DNA from: Apteryx mantelli
Lineage: Eukaryota; Chordata; Aves; Apterygiformes; Apterygidae
Direction: 5' to 3'
Assembly: GCF_036417845.1 (NCBI RefSeq)
Contig: NC_089991.1
Location: forward strand, 14,105,001 to 14,169,000
DNA: 64,000 nucleotides
The notes beneath the pieces are model-generated. The model was not told the DNA's origin. It saw only the letters and a program-made list of their open reading frames with translations, and did no database searches. Positions 22,905-34,838 of this stretch are shown one piece after another. How positions within the stretch are numbered: position 1 is the first letter of the stretch; each line of letters opens with the position of its first letter. Both the position numbers and the translations under genes were made by a program.

Positions 22905-23967
22905 GCCAAATATAAGTGAGCCCTTGGGATGAAGTGCTGGTATTAGCTCTGTGCTGACAAGTCTTATGCTTATTTTATAAGTTAAAGAACTGTGGGTCCA
23001 AAACTACTTCCTGCCTTATCTTAAAATCTGAGTAATTTCTGCTTTCTTCTTAAATTTTTGCATCTGTAGGTACCAGTGGTATCCATATTACATCTCCACA
23101 TATTTGTGTGTAAGAATAAAATAAAACATTTTCCAAGATGCAGAATTGCTAATATTGTCTCATATTTTAGGGTCAAAAACTTTTCTAGTTTGGGGTGCAT
23201 ACATTATAACTTCCTTTTTAATAAAAGATCTTTGTTATTTTAGTATCAATTAAAAAAATAAATTCAACATGCCATGAAAATGGGTCTACACAAAAAAAAA
23301 ATAGTTGTTATTAAATGATTAAGTTATTGATTATGACTTATTCTTTGAAGATCAAGTTCCAGTCCTTTCCCCACACATACACACTAGTCCTCTTCCACAA
23401 ATACTTACTATCAATATGAAAAGTTGTGGGTATGGAATGAATCCGTTCCTGTGTTTAAATTCTGTAGTGCCCAACCAGATTAAACAATTTTACTGAAGCT
23501 TGGAGACTCAGTGAAGCAAAATTAGTCTAAGATGTAGCCAGGACATCAAAGAGCAGAGGTTGTGGGGCATCATTTTCAAAAATATTATCAGGGTAGTCTA
23601 GCCTTCACAGTGCTGCGGGCTGGAGCTGTATCGCTGTACCTCCAGGCAGCTGCGGGGCTAGCACTCCCCTCCGTCAGCCCGGAGCTGCCTTGTGTGTGTA
23701 AGGGGTGGAATACTGCAGTTCCTTCTTGCTGAAGCTGCAAGCGTGCAGCATGGGATGGCAGCCCATCCAACCACCTCGCCAGCAAGCAGGGCAGCCAGCG
23801 AAGTACTCCTTCCATTCCCCTGCTCCGATAGACCAGCTGGATTCAGTCTGCAAGATGCTAATTGGTTAGGGTGGTTTAGACATAGAGGGAGCTATTTGCA
23901 CAATATAATTTAGGTGCCTAAATTAAATGGCTAGTTCAGGAGCTCAGTGTAGTCAATGGAGAAAGGA

Positions 23968-23972
23968 AGCGC
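23968..23972. repeat. left target-site duplication AGCGC
   Basis: Identical to 24664-24668, bracketing the TG...CA element. Confidence 0.8.
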
Positions 23973-24663
23973 TGTGATGGTGTGCTCCTTTCCCCCCCTC
24001 ACTGATGTGCTCTCTCCCCCTCAACCTGACCTCCCTGCAAACAGCACGTATGTGGGAGCTAGTTGAGCATGCGCCAACTAAGGCCCATCTAGCATGCAAA
24101 TATGACTATGAGTCAATCATCTCCCCCCCCCCCCCATAACTAGGGGGCAGCCCAGAGCCCATGGAGCTCTCCTGCACGGCAGCGGGCTGCACTGCAGAAC
24201 CTCCCCTTAAGCAGGGACACCCCTCAAGGTTAGTCCTCAAGGTTGAGAGATTCCTTACCCATGACAGATCCTCGGTAAGTGATTAACAGCATGCTGAGCT
24301 TTTGCGAACTTCGTGAAACTTTGCTGAGTTATATCTCTGATTAATTGTGCACATAATCCCTTAGACATAAACCGTTGACCAAGTCTGGGACTAGGACTGG
24401 ATCCAGTCGCACCCAGGCTCCTCTCCGAAGGAGTTTAGAAAGCAAGGGGGTCCTTTCTGAACCTCATGACTCAACAGGAGGGTTTCCTTCGCACATGCAT
24501 CTGACCCTGTCCTTCATGCAGTAAATAACTGAGTGAACCTTGCCAATCAAACCTCATTAAATCGTTCTTATTTATGACTGAACTTTGTTAAGTCGCTGTC
24601 TTACTGCAATAAACGTAGTGCTGCTTCCCTCTTACGAGTGAAGTGCATCACTCCTTCGCGACA
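23973..24663 (+). mobile_element. solo LTR of an endogenous retrovirus
   Basis: A 691-bp block begins TGTGATGG and ends GCGACA, the TG...CA ends of an LTR. It is flanked on both sides by AGCGC, a perfect 5-bp target duplication (23968-23972 and 24664-24668). A poly(A) signal AATAAA lies at 24608-24613 near the 3' end, giving plus orientation. Upstream sits U3-like sequence with an octamer ATGCAAAT (24094-24101) and an AP-1 site TGAGTCA (24109-24115). No internal gag/pol/env sequence, primer-binding site or second LTR follows, so it is a recombination-derived solo LTR. A 5-bp duplication fits ERVL or ERV1-type elements; the family name cannot be fixed by eye. Confidence 0.85.
24608..24613 (+). 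terminator. LTR poly(A) signal AATAAA
   Basis: A canonical hexamer 50 bp before the LTR 3' end, in the expected R/U5 position. Confidence 0.7.
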
Positions 24664-24668
24664 AGCGC
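24664..24668. repeat. right target-site duplication AGCGC
   Basis: Identical to 23968-23972. Its perfect state agrees with an insertion that is not very ancient, though five bases is a short test. Confidence 0.8.
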
Positions 24669-27600
24669 TCTCCAGAGAGTGGTTCAGAAAGGAATGGTAA
24701 ACTAGCTCTGAAATAGCCTCCTCAGAAGAACATTTCTCCTTTGACTATACAGTTATGCTAGCTTCCTAACTTAAACATCCAAATCATGATTATTACCTGT
24801 ACCACCATATTCTCTGAGGGAAGGAAAGGTCTACAGATGTTAACAAGCATCTGTTTGGGAAATAAGTGACCAAGCTGTTAAGATATTCATCTGCATTTTG
24901 TCTTAACAATCTGTGTGCTGAGGCCACGTATTTTTGAAAGCAAAAAGGCCTTAGGCTCTCAGATTTATTTTGTAGCTAAAATGGTACTTACTTTATTTTC
25001 AGGGCTTACCTGGAATGTAATACAATTTCAGACTCTTTGTTCAGGAATGAAATTAATCAAATAGGTTCTTTAAGCAGACTTAAGTATTACTTACACAAGT
25101 GTTCTTCCTCAGCAAATTTTGATTAATTTTTCTCCATGGTTTTAGGGAAGTTTATGTTTTAGAACAGAAAATTAACAAAATGTGTTTTGCATTTTCTGTG
25201 TTCTGCAAAGAACAGACCTGTAGCTAGTATATTCTCTTTGGATGCGTCCCTTAGTATCAAGAGCAGCACGCTTAGGGGGCTGTGCTACTGAATTTAAGAT
25301 CGTGGGGAATTAAGAATAGGTTCCCTTCAGATGTTAAATTCTTTTTTTTCCCTCTCTGCCTGCTTTAAGATCTCCCTGTCTATGATTTATCATGAACAGA
25401 ATAGGATATGTTACTACTCAAATTTTAGATGATCTTTTAGCCAGAGTCTCACAGTGTTTTAGCATAAATATAAGGTCATAAAAAAAATCCACTATAAAGG
25501 AAACCGTTTGTTTCAAGCAGTCCAAACAGTGTTATTCTTTCCTGTGGAAATGCAAGCCTGTATATTTTGCCTTGGATACGATCTTCTGTTATTTTTAATT
25601 TTGTGACTGCACTGTACTGTATATTTAATTCTTCTTACTTGTCCTGAATATTTGTATATGCTCCTTTCTACCATATCTAGCTGCTGCTTTTGCACCTGCA
25701 TCACACATCCGTTCACAATTACTGTTTTTTGCTAGTGAGAACTTACATTTCAGTTTCAAGATGATGGATTTGTAGGAAAGCTATGCATGTTCTCAAAGTA
25801 TCTAAATATTTCTGATCAAGCTTCCTAGGTTTGATAGGGGATGGAAGAGCAACTGTGTCTGGTTAAGATCATTGTGTAGGTGTTTAATTATGAAGCTGTC
25901 CTGTAGATCTTTAGAGTCCTATATCTTTAGTCATAACCTCTTGCTCTAAAACACAGTCATGGCTTTTAGAGTCCACAGCATTGCCGAATGCTTAATTCAT
26001 TGAAGATTGTTACAGTTTTGGATCCCATGTTTATTTAAGGATTTACCAGAAGCCTATCTCCCCTGTGTTTGTTAGATTCTCGCTCATTTCCTCCTTATTG
26101 ACTCCTGATGATACCACCTCCTTCGAAGTTCTAACAGTAATTAGGTGATAGATACCTATACTGAATCCTCTGAATCTTTGCCACTTCAATTTTAGATTGG
26201 AGAGAAAACTTTTTGAGTGAAAATTAATCATCTCTCATTTATATGCTTTTGTAATGAAGTTTACAGCACAGTATGTGGCAGTTACTCATTGAAGTACTGT
26301 CCTGATACGGTAAGCAGGACTGGGCCTTACCCAAATTTGAGTAGGAGATCCCTACAAAATACCCAAGTGATTTCCTAAGAGAGTCAGTGACAGTCTTTCC
26401 CTGAATAAGTACTAAATCAGTGTCCTAACACTGAGTCACGGCTCATCCAGCAGAGGAGTTTGCTCACAGAAGCTATTATTTAACAGTTCCCTTTATGGAT
26501 CCTCTGTTCTTGTGGAGTAAACCTTTCTGAAGTGAGACCTTGTCATGCAGCTTGTAATCTACACCAGTAAATAAAAAGGGACAAAAGACGTACATGTGCA
26601 ACCTTATGTTTGGCATTGCCTGGCTCTTGAGTGTTTACCCATGCAACTTGCATCTTTTCTTATTTTTTTCTTTAGGGTACAAATACAATTATTTTATCTC
26701 CTGAATATGTCATCTTGCTCCATTAATATCTGGGAGGTTTTTCCCTCAATTTCCTTTAATTATTTAAGATGGCTGTTTGTGGAAGAGCTCCTTTGAATGT
26801 TTGCGGAGAATAAGCAAGGCAATAAATATTAGTCAAATATGTGGCAGGAATATGTTTAATTTGAATTTAAAAATATTAAAACTGTGAAAACTTGAATGAA
26901 TATTCTAAGTCTTATATAAAGAGAACAGCAAGAAAATATATCGTACGAATATTTCCTGGAAATATGTAGATAGACCAAATCTTTATAATTCCTTGTAGCT
27001 TATCAATAGTTTTGCAATAGTTTATAGGTTTGGTTTACTCTGTAAAAATCACATCCAGCTTGATTTTCTTACAGGATGAATACAGCAATTTTCTGTTTCT
27101 GTGTACCAGAAAATGGGAGCTGGAAGTATTTGCTCACCACCTCCAAAAACTGTGTTCACTATTTACTGACACTTACCATTTTTTTGGCAGGAGAAATTGT
27201 ATTGAATGTTATGGCTACCTTAAAAAAATAATAACCAAGTAATAGTTGGTATTTGGCTGAAACATTGGACTTTCAATTACAAGTACAGAATCCTATTATT
27301 TATCGGAGAGTTCTGCACAATATTATGGCACTCTTGTTTTAAAATATCTGACATTATCATATCTATTGTTTAGTATTCTTCATTGAATAATTTGGTTTAA
27401 TATTAGTTGTTCACAGAGTGTTGGTTAATTACATTAAATAATTGAAATTGAAATCTGAAGTGGAGTGCATCTGTATGCAAATATGTATTTAAAGAAATAA
27501 AAAGGGGCAAAGATGGGGAAAAAATCTGTCCTATTTGAGGCAAGGAAGCCAAAACTTACTTCCAAGTTGGGTTATTTCTAATTTTGTGAAAAAGCAGGCA

Positions 27601-27907
27601 ATCAGTCAATAACTTAGTATTGTATACAGGTCAGGGGGAGGATTTATACATGTGGAAGTGGAAAGCTTTTTCAGAGAGACATTACCATGCCTTTGTATTT
27701 CTTTGTTGTTCATTCATACTATCCTTTTTAAGCAATTCTTTTTAAATTTTAGTGCCATTAGTAATTATCTGTCCTCCTATAAATATTGTTTATGTTGAGC
27801 TGGCATTTAAATTGTTCATTACAGTCACTGGATCTTAAAGTGATTTGCAGAACAGTGACTTACATGATCTGCATTCTTTAAATAAATCCTCTACATCAAC
27901 ATAAAAG

Positions 27908-27928
27908 GAGAGAGAGAGAGAGAGAGAA
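27908..27928. repeat. (GA)n microsatellite
   Basis: About ten GA units followed by GAAA/GGAA-rich sequence. Confidence 0.9.
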
Positions 27929-30900
27929 AGAAGGAAGGGTAGGATGGTTGTCTTAAATTAATATTTTATTCAGTCTGCCAGCCCATCCTGTCCTTTCAGC
28001 AGAAGTGAAAAGTGTTCACACAGGCCTTCAGTTAAGAGCTAAGATCAAAGCAAAGTGATTTAATTGTAAGATCAGTGGGTAGCTACAGTAACATCAGTGT
28101 GAGAAAAATTTACATGAGAACATACATCTCATAATGGATAAAGAAACAGAGCTTTATAAATTGGACCAGACCTTAGATTATAAACTGTACACAATTGTGT
28201 TACCTGAATAGTTTTAAACATTTTGAAAGAGAAATGGATTTAGTTTGAAGGACAGTTTAAGGATCATCTTTGGATGATAGGTCTGAGTGCAGCCTAATTC
28301 TGTTAATCAGATATCAGATTTCATGGTTACAGAAACTGAGTTGAAGATCTCCATCTATTCCCTTTCAGATAACTGTCCATGTCTGAAAGATGCCCCTTCT
28401 TCATGACACAAGACCAGTCAGTAGTTGACTGTTGGCATTTTCAGATGGTGTCAAGATAGTTTAAACCATGAAGCTACATTACTTAAAGACTTTGCAGGGG
28501 GACAAGCCTTTCCCTGCAAAGGCAGTTATGTACCAACATGTCCAAAAGATCATGTATTGCCGTTGGTGTATGCCCCTCCACTGCCCAGTTCAGGAAGGCA
28601 GGGCAAATGTGCAGTTGCATCCATCTCAACATACGGATAGGCCCACAGATCCGTAAGTCTTCTGGCAGGGATGCAATGTATTAGTGCTATAAATAAACTT
28701 GTTTTGTGGATATACAGATGATTTGCTTTGCAGGACTGTGAAATTAGAATATTTTATCAGATGTTAAACGCACAAAAGATTGTAGATTAGAGCATGCACT
28801 TTAGGATCAGATACCTGCAACTATGAGTTGACTTACCGCAGCAAAGAGTTGAGTATAGATAGATATCTGAGCTTTCATACTGTACAGTTGTTCCTGACAG
28901 TATTACCACCCAGACTCTGTTTTCTGGGTGTTGTGTTGCTGAAGCAGTCAAGAAATCTCCTGGCTGCTGCAACATCAGAAATAACTTATGGGTATAGTGC
29001 TTCGAAAGTGGAAAGGACAAAAAATGCCTAAGGCAGGACTGGCATTTGTAGTAAAAGAGCCTATCTGGGCTTCTCTTTTTTCTTATTTTTTATGACTGGT
29101 TCCCCTTATTTCTAAGAATATATTAGCTATTTAATATTATCACTATTTGAATGAGAAGAAGCTTATACACCAGGCTTTGTTTTATCTGTAAAATGTTTCC
29201 TGAGTCTTTTCTTTCTGCAGTATTTTGTATATACCTGTATATGAATTCCAGGAACTGTATTAGCTCTTTGTCTTCCATGTAAATACACAGCACAAGCAGG
29301 CAGCAGCACTGCACTCTTCCCCAGCAATGTATGGCACTTGACCATTGAGCTCAAGGGCTGCTCCACAAAAGCATCTCACTCTGATCTGACATAAGCTACC
29401 AAACAGGGCTACAGATGATCGAAATTTTTGTTTGTGCAATATATTGCTGTGGTTGTTTTTAATTCTTCATCCAATGAAAGTACTTTCAGAAATGTAGATT
29501 ACAAGGGGCAAGGGGGTCTCTCTTTATATGTTTGTACAAAGCACAGAACAATTGGGCCCAACCCTGGCTGCAACTACCGCCTGTGACCGTAATACAAATA
29601 AATAGCTACACGAATTGACAGGTTATGCAGTTTTTCCTGCAGCACCAAAAAGCTCATTTTGTATCATGTATGAGTATGTTGTATTTTATCCTCCTTGAAC
29701 AGCTAGGCCAGATTTTAATTGTAGTGTTGTTCCTATCCTGATCCCTCCCCGCCATGCAAAATTACCTATCTCAAATTAATGGCTATACTGTTCAGGAACT
29801 AGTTGGCTTGACATAGATTGTGGGTTGAATTGCATCTGCTGATGACATTCAGGCCTGTAATGCATTGGTGACATGGTGTACATGACAACTCTTCTCATTG
29901 ATCATGGTTTTGCAACATTATCACTAGAGCTAGGATAATTCAGGAGGACTAAACTCAAGTATAGGTGCACTCACATGGCAATGAATTTAATGTTTCATAT
30001 AGAAGCCTTCTCAGTAAATTACAGAAGTCTCTTTTGCCTTCAGTAGCAATATACCAAAGCAACTGTTTCCTCCTTGGGTTATGGAAGCACAATAGTGTTT
30101 CTGAGGTTCTGTTCTGCATCTGTAGACAAGCTCTGTTGATCCTGAGATCAAGAGAACCTACACTGTTGACTATATTCACTGCAAGAGCTTGAGAGAAATA
30201 TCATGAGGTATGGCTTTTCCTTGACTGTAGTCACTGAAGGTAACATCATGTTGGATGAGAATAACAGTGATGGTAAAATACTGACCTTTATTGCTTACAT
30301 TAAGATGAACAGAATCCATAGTCTGTTCTCATTTAGGATTTTTTGCTGGCAGTTTAAGAAGATAGGACGATAACGGAAACAGAATTGACTAGCAATCATA
30401 TATAACCATCATACTTCCCTAGCTGAAGCAAACATGAGCTGTAAGCACCTCTCTGACACTGTGTCCCCTTCTCTTTGTCACTTATTTGTAGCCTAAACTT
30501 TGCCATCTGTGAAATACAAACAATAACATTTCCTTCATAGAAGCATGATGTGGTTTAATTATAGTGAATGTTTATAAAACAACTTGAAGATGAAAAGTGC
30601 TGTGTAAGTGCTAAATATTATCCTTGACAAAGACACAGGAACCAGATAATTAGTCTTTCAGATGCATCTAGTTATTTCATAAATTACAAATTAATTTTTG
30701 TCCTTAAATTAAGAATTATTGACACATTCAGCTTTCTTGCTAATTACTTATATGACCATTTGGATGTATTTCAGTAAAACAGGGCTGGCCAATGTGTTTT
30801 CTGTCTAGACATTGCCTTACATGCAACAATTATATATGGATTGAGTATAAATCAGAGAGCTAGGCACAACAGTAAAGTTAGCAAAATAGAACAAAATTAA

Positions 30901-33900
30901 TTGCATTGGGATTTTCTAGATAGTTTTCATGTGTGTCTATAATTGGCAGTCCACTTCGAAGTTCACTTTGACTTCACTGTTTGCCCAGATGAGTGAATAA
31001 CTTTTGTCTTATATCCTTGACTTAGTGTCTGCGTGCCATTTTCAATAGATATGTTCTGTTATTGGATCTTCCTCTTAGTTTACCATCTACAAATTGTTTT
31101 GAATGTTTTGCAAGTCATTAAATGGAATCGCTGTGGAGCCTAGTATTCCACACTAATTTCATTCTTTCTGTCTCTTGTGATGGTTTGTCACAAAGGGAAG
31201 AGGAGTGTGGCATAAATAATAATGTGCCTAAGTTTTCAGGCCTTTCCCCTTCACTTAAAAAAAAAAGTAACGAAAGCTGTACAATACTATTTCTTAGCCA
31301 TGCTATCCAGTTAAACTCTCAGTTTAAAAAAATAAAATAGCTTGTATTAAGGTCTGCTTCCCATACCATATAATCACATCAATATAAAGATATTCTGGGT
31401 AATATTCATTTTTGATGTAATTCCACTGACTTTTTAATCCAATTACACAAAGGATCAAGGATGAATTTCTCCCTCATGGTGTCTGCAAACACACAAAAAA
31501 AATGCACTAACAACAGTTGGAGGGGCCGTGGCCCATTTGTGTATGCTAATATCTCTGTGGCTGATGCACACATTTCATCCCTTTATCAGATGTTCTGTTC
31601 TCAGACTAAAATTAGAATAAAAACTTGCAGTTAGCAATTTTCAAAAAAAACTTTTTCTCTGGCACTTTTTTTTGGTAGCATTTTGCTAGTGGATTGGTTC
31701 TCATTTCTTCTTTGTCTGTCTGTTCTTTTCTTTCTGTCTTTCTTTCCACAGAGTTCCCTTTTATCCACCCCCTTACTTCCTCAGGCCTCATCTGACGTGC
31801 ATGGTTTACCAAGCCAAGAAATGATATCATGACAGACAAGTATTTTCAGCTCTTTTGATGCTGAAAATTTACCTCAGACTTTGTGTGCCCTCTGTGACCT
31901 CTATTTATTTTTGTATTCTTGATAAAAATAATGAATGGTTCCTAGTGTTTAAGAAAAATGTCAATTTTATTAGTAGTCTTAACATATTACAGTTATTGAG
32001 GGGGCATGTGCATCACAGGAAAGTAAATTACAGAGATTGCTCTTAGTCATCCTTTTTTTGGGGAGGGTGGGTGGGAATAGTTTTTGTGCTTATGTCCTTA
32101 CTTTCTTCCAAAGATAGTATAAATTTTTGGCTATTTAAATGAAGGTCTTTTTTCCCCTTCCATTCCCTCCCCTCCAAAAATGAGGACTAACTGAGGACAT
32201 TGTTGGCATCTTGTCTGTAGCCTGAAGGGATGCACATAGTGTTCATCAGCTGGAACTGAATGCTATCATGCCACCCTGTCTTCAGCGGTGAAGTTAATCT
32301 TGCAAAACATCTTAATTTCTCTGCCATATGCTAAGCAGCTTTTCACTTGGATCAAGAAGTATGTGGGATTTGGAGCTTCAGGTGGGAAATACTTCCCTCC
32401 CCTAATAAAGAGGATGGCTGTGCTATAACACTGTGTTGTCAAATGCCTTAGTTCCATCAGCAGTTTTGTATTTGTGCCACTGTGTAACCGGGCTTGGGAG
32501 CTTCCCTAAATTTGTAGCGACCATTCTTGGCTAAAACCCTGTGAGTATTAAACCTCAGCAATAAATATGCAAGGGAGAAAACGCTGTGCTGCTTTCAGAA
32601 CACAAACATTTCCCTGCACATTGACAGCAAAATATGTTTGGCATGCAGTGACTTTCAGTGCTGCCTGAAATAAGAGCACTTAAAGGATGCAGTCTGGCCG
32701 CAAGACTACAAAGTTCAATCATTAATACAGTGCAATGACAACATGAAAATTATGTCCTAGTTACTAAGATATTTCTGACCATGCCAGTTCTTTCTAGATC
32801 TTAAACCACTTTGCTTTTGTGAATATATCATACTGTGTTCTCTTGAAGATCTTTGCTGTTGTCGATGAATCACATTGTGTTCTCTTGTGGACCCTAAGTT
32901 GTAGAACCCTTCATGCTAAGTTTATTTCAAAATCAAGAAAAACCCACCACCTCAATTTTTAGCATATCTTCAAACAAATCTCTTGGTATGCATGCTTTCT
33001 TGCCGGATATCTAATCAGCTTCCAGATAGGATCATTTTATGGACTATTCTGGCTCAGCCTGTCTTCCTGTCAGGGCTCATCAACAATACCTGGCATGGCC
33101 CTTGGCAATTCGTTTCCTTTGATGAAGTCAGGTCACTTTTTAATTGCTCTTGCCATGTTATCTGATAACTTCTAACTTTGACAAAGCAAGATTTGCAGTT
33201 GGCTTGCAAATCAAGAGAAAGAATCCTTCAGGCTAAGAGCTTGCTCTGTTATCTTTCAAGGGTGTGCTTGGTGGTCAATGGTTGGGAAATTGTTGTGTTG
33301 CCTTCATTCATAGACTCCCTTTAACTCAAGCCTCATAGCTATAGAAGAAACATTCCATCATCCCCCAAATAAAATAGGCTGTGGTTCTTATGTTGTAGTA
33401 AACAAACCATTGTGGTTTGCTAGGCCAGGGTAAGTGGTTGGTAGCTGGTCCACAAAACCATATCAGATATTAATATAACAGTCTTCTTGATTAGATTCTT
33501 GATGAGAATACATGGTGCTAGTGGAAAAATATGCAAGGTAGTGAATGTTCCTTGTCCAAAAGTTTTGGGAACCGTAGATTTGGAGTGATACAGTCAAATA
33601 GGAAATTCTAAGAGCTTCTTTTCCTTGATCCAGTCACAAACAAGTCCATAAAATTGCAAATACCACAGTGTAATGACATCTCTCTGAGTGGTTCATTCAG
33701 CCTGCATTTAGCCATGACTTATGCATATCTATCCATTGGCAACTCTAAAGGCACACAAGAATGTAATTAGAACTAATCTGATAATCTTGCAAAAGTGATG
33801 TTTGTTCCTTTTAACTGAAGTCCGTAAGATAAGAGTGGCTGGATGTTGAATTTGGGCTGTTGTGTTTGTTATTTGTCAATCCTTTATCAATTTTGTATTC

Positions 33901-34826
33901 TACTTGACAGGTGAAGTCTGCGGAAGTCTTGCCTAAGCATGATGTGTAAAACTGGCTTCTTGTTGATGTTCGGAGAGGACTGTTTTCCTAGAAGGAATCA
34001 CTGAAGGGTTTTGACAGGCTATTTTGGGACATTGAGCAGGGTTTCAAAGCATTTCAATGATATTTGAACTGTTGCATTAGAGAGGTGGGCATTATGAGGA
34101 TCTGAGCAGGAAGGCTGCATTATCTCACAGCATGCTTTCACCCGTGCCATGCTGTTTTCCAGAGCCATGCACAATCCACAAAGTCTGACGGTAAGGCTGA
34201 ATTCAGAACTTTGTGAATATGCATCTTTCAGCAAGTTGGAACAGGTTTGTTCAGATTTCTGCAAATCCTATTTTGGACAAGTGGCTTCTAAAGCTGCAGA
34301 AGCCACATTTTTATATTGCTGAGATCATCAGGAATGGTTGCGTTTTGTATCATGTCCCATCTTTTTCTGACTGCTCAATAGCAACTCTCAGCGTGTAGTC
34401 TACTGAGGCTGCATAGTACCTTCCACAGAATATCTTGCTTTATCCATAGGCCAGAAGTGTCAATAATTAAATAATAATTAATTTAAATAAGAATTAAAGC
34501 ACATAGCATTGCATTTTTAGGCAAATGCTCAGTGTCATGACACTGGGTTTTTTAGACTTTGGATTTGCTACTGGCTAATTTAAATGCTAGAGAATGTGGT
34601 GTGAAGTAAATAATATGCCTGCCTTAGGGAAGGAAACATGAATAGTGGTGCCTGGTTGGTACGGCAGTAGGATGCGTGAAAATAGTGCAGAATGTTAAAC
34701 ATGTTACATTATTTCATTGGGGTAATAGCGGTATTTCTAATCTTGAGTTACATGTGAAGTACAATGCATTAGTAGTATCTTTTATAATATAAATTCTTGC
34801 TTCCAGAGTTGTCCAACTGAAGCTGT

Positions 34827-34838
34827 CCCCCCCCCCCC
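34827..34838. repeat. poly(C)12
   Basis: Twelve consecutive C residues, flanked by AT-rich DNA. Confidence 0.85.

Larger units (their letters stand above)
17531..23972. other. intergenic spacer, proximal to PWWP2A
   Basis: AT-rich sequence outside the candidate divergent exons. It contains poly(A)21 at 22884-22904, an imperfect 23-bp tandem repeat at 22152-22202, and a locally GC-richer patch at about 23595-23860 of unknown identity just before the LTR. No protein-coding exon was recognised. Confidence 0.7.

Noticed and set aside
34019..34264. 81-codon minus-strand frame that looks protein-like
   Set aside because: I tested it as a possible degraded transposase or pseudogene. Neighbouring sequence in the same frame has frequent stops and no known motif, so there is nothing to support a call.
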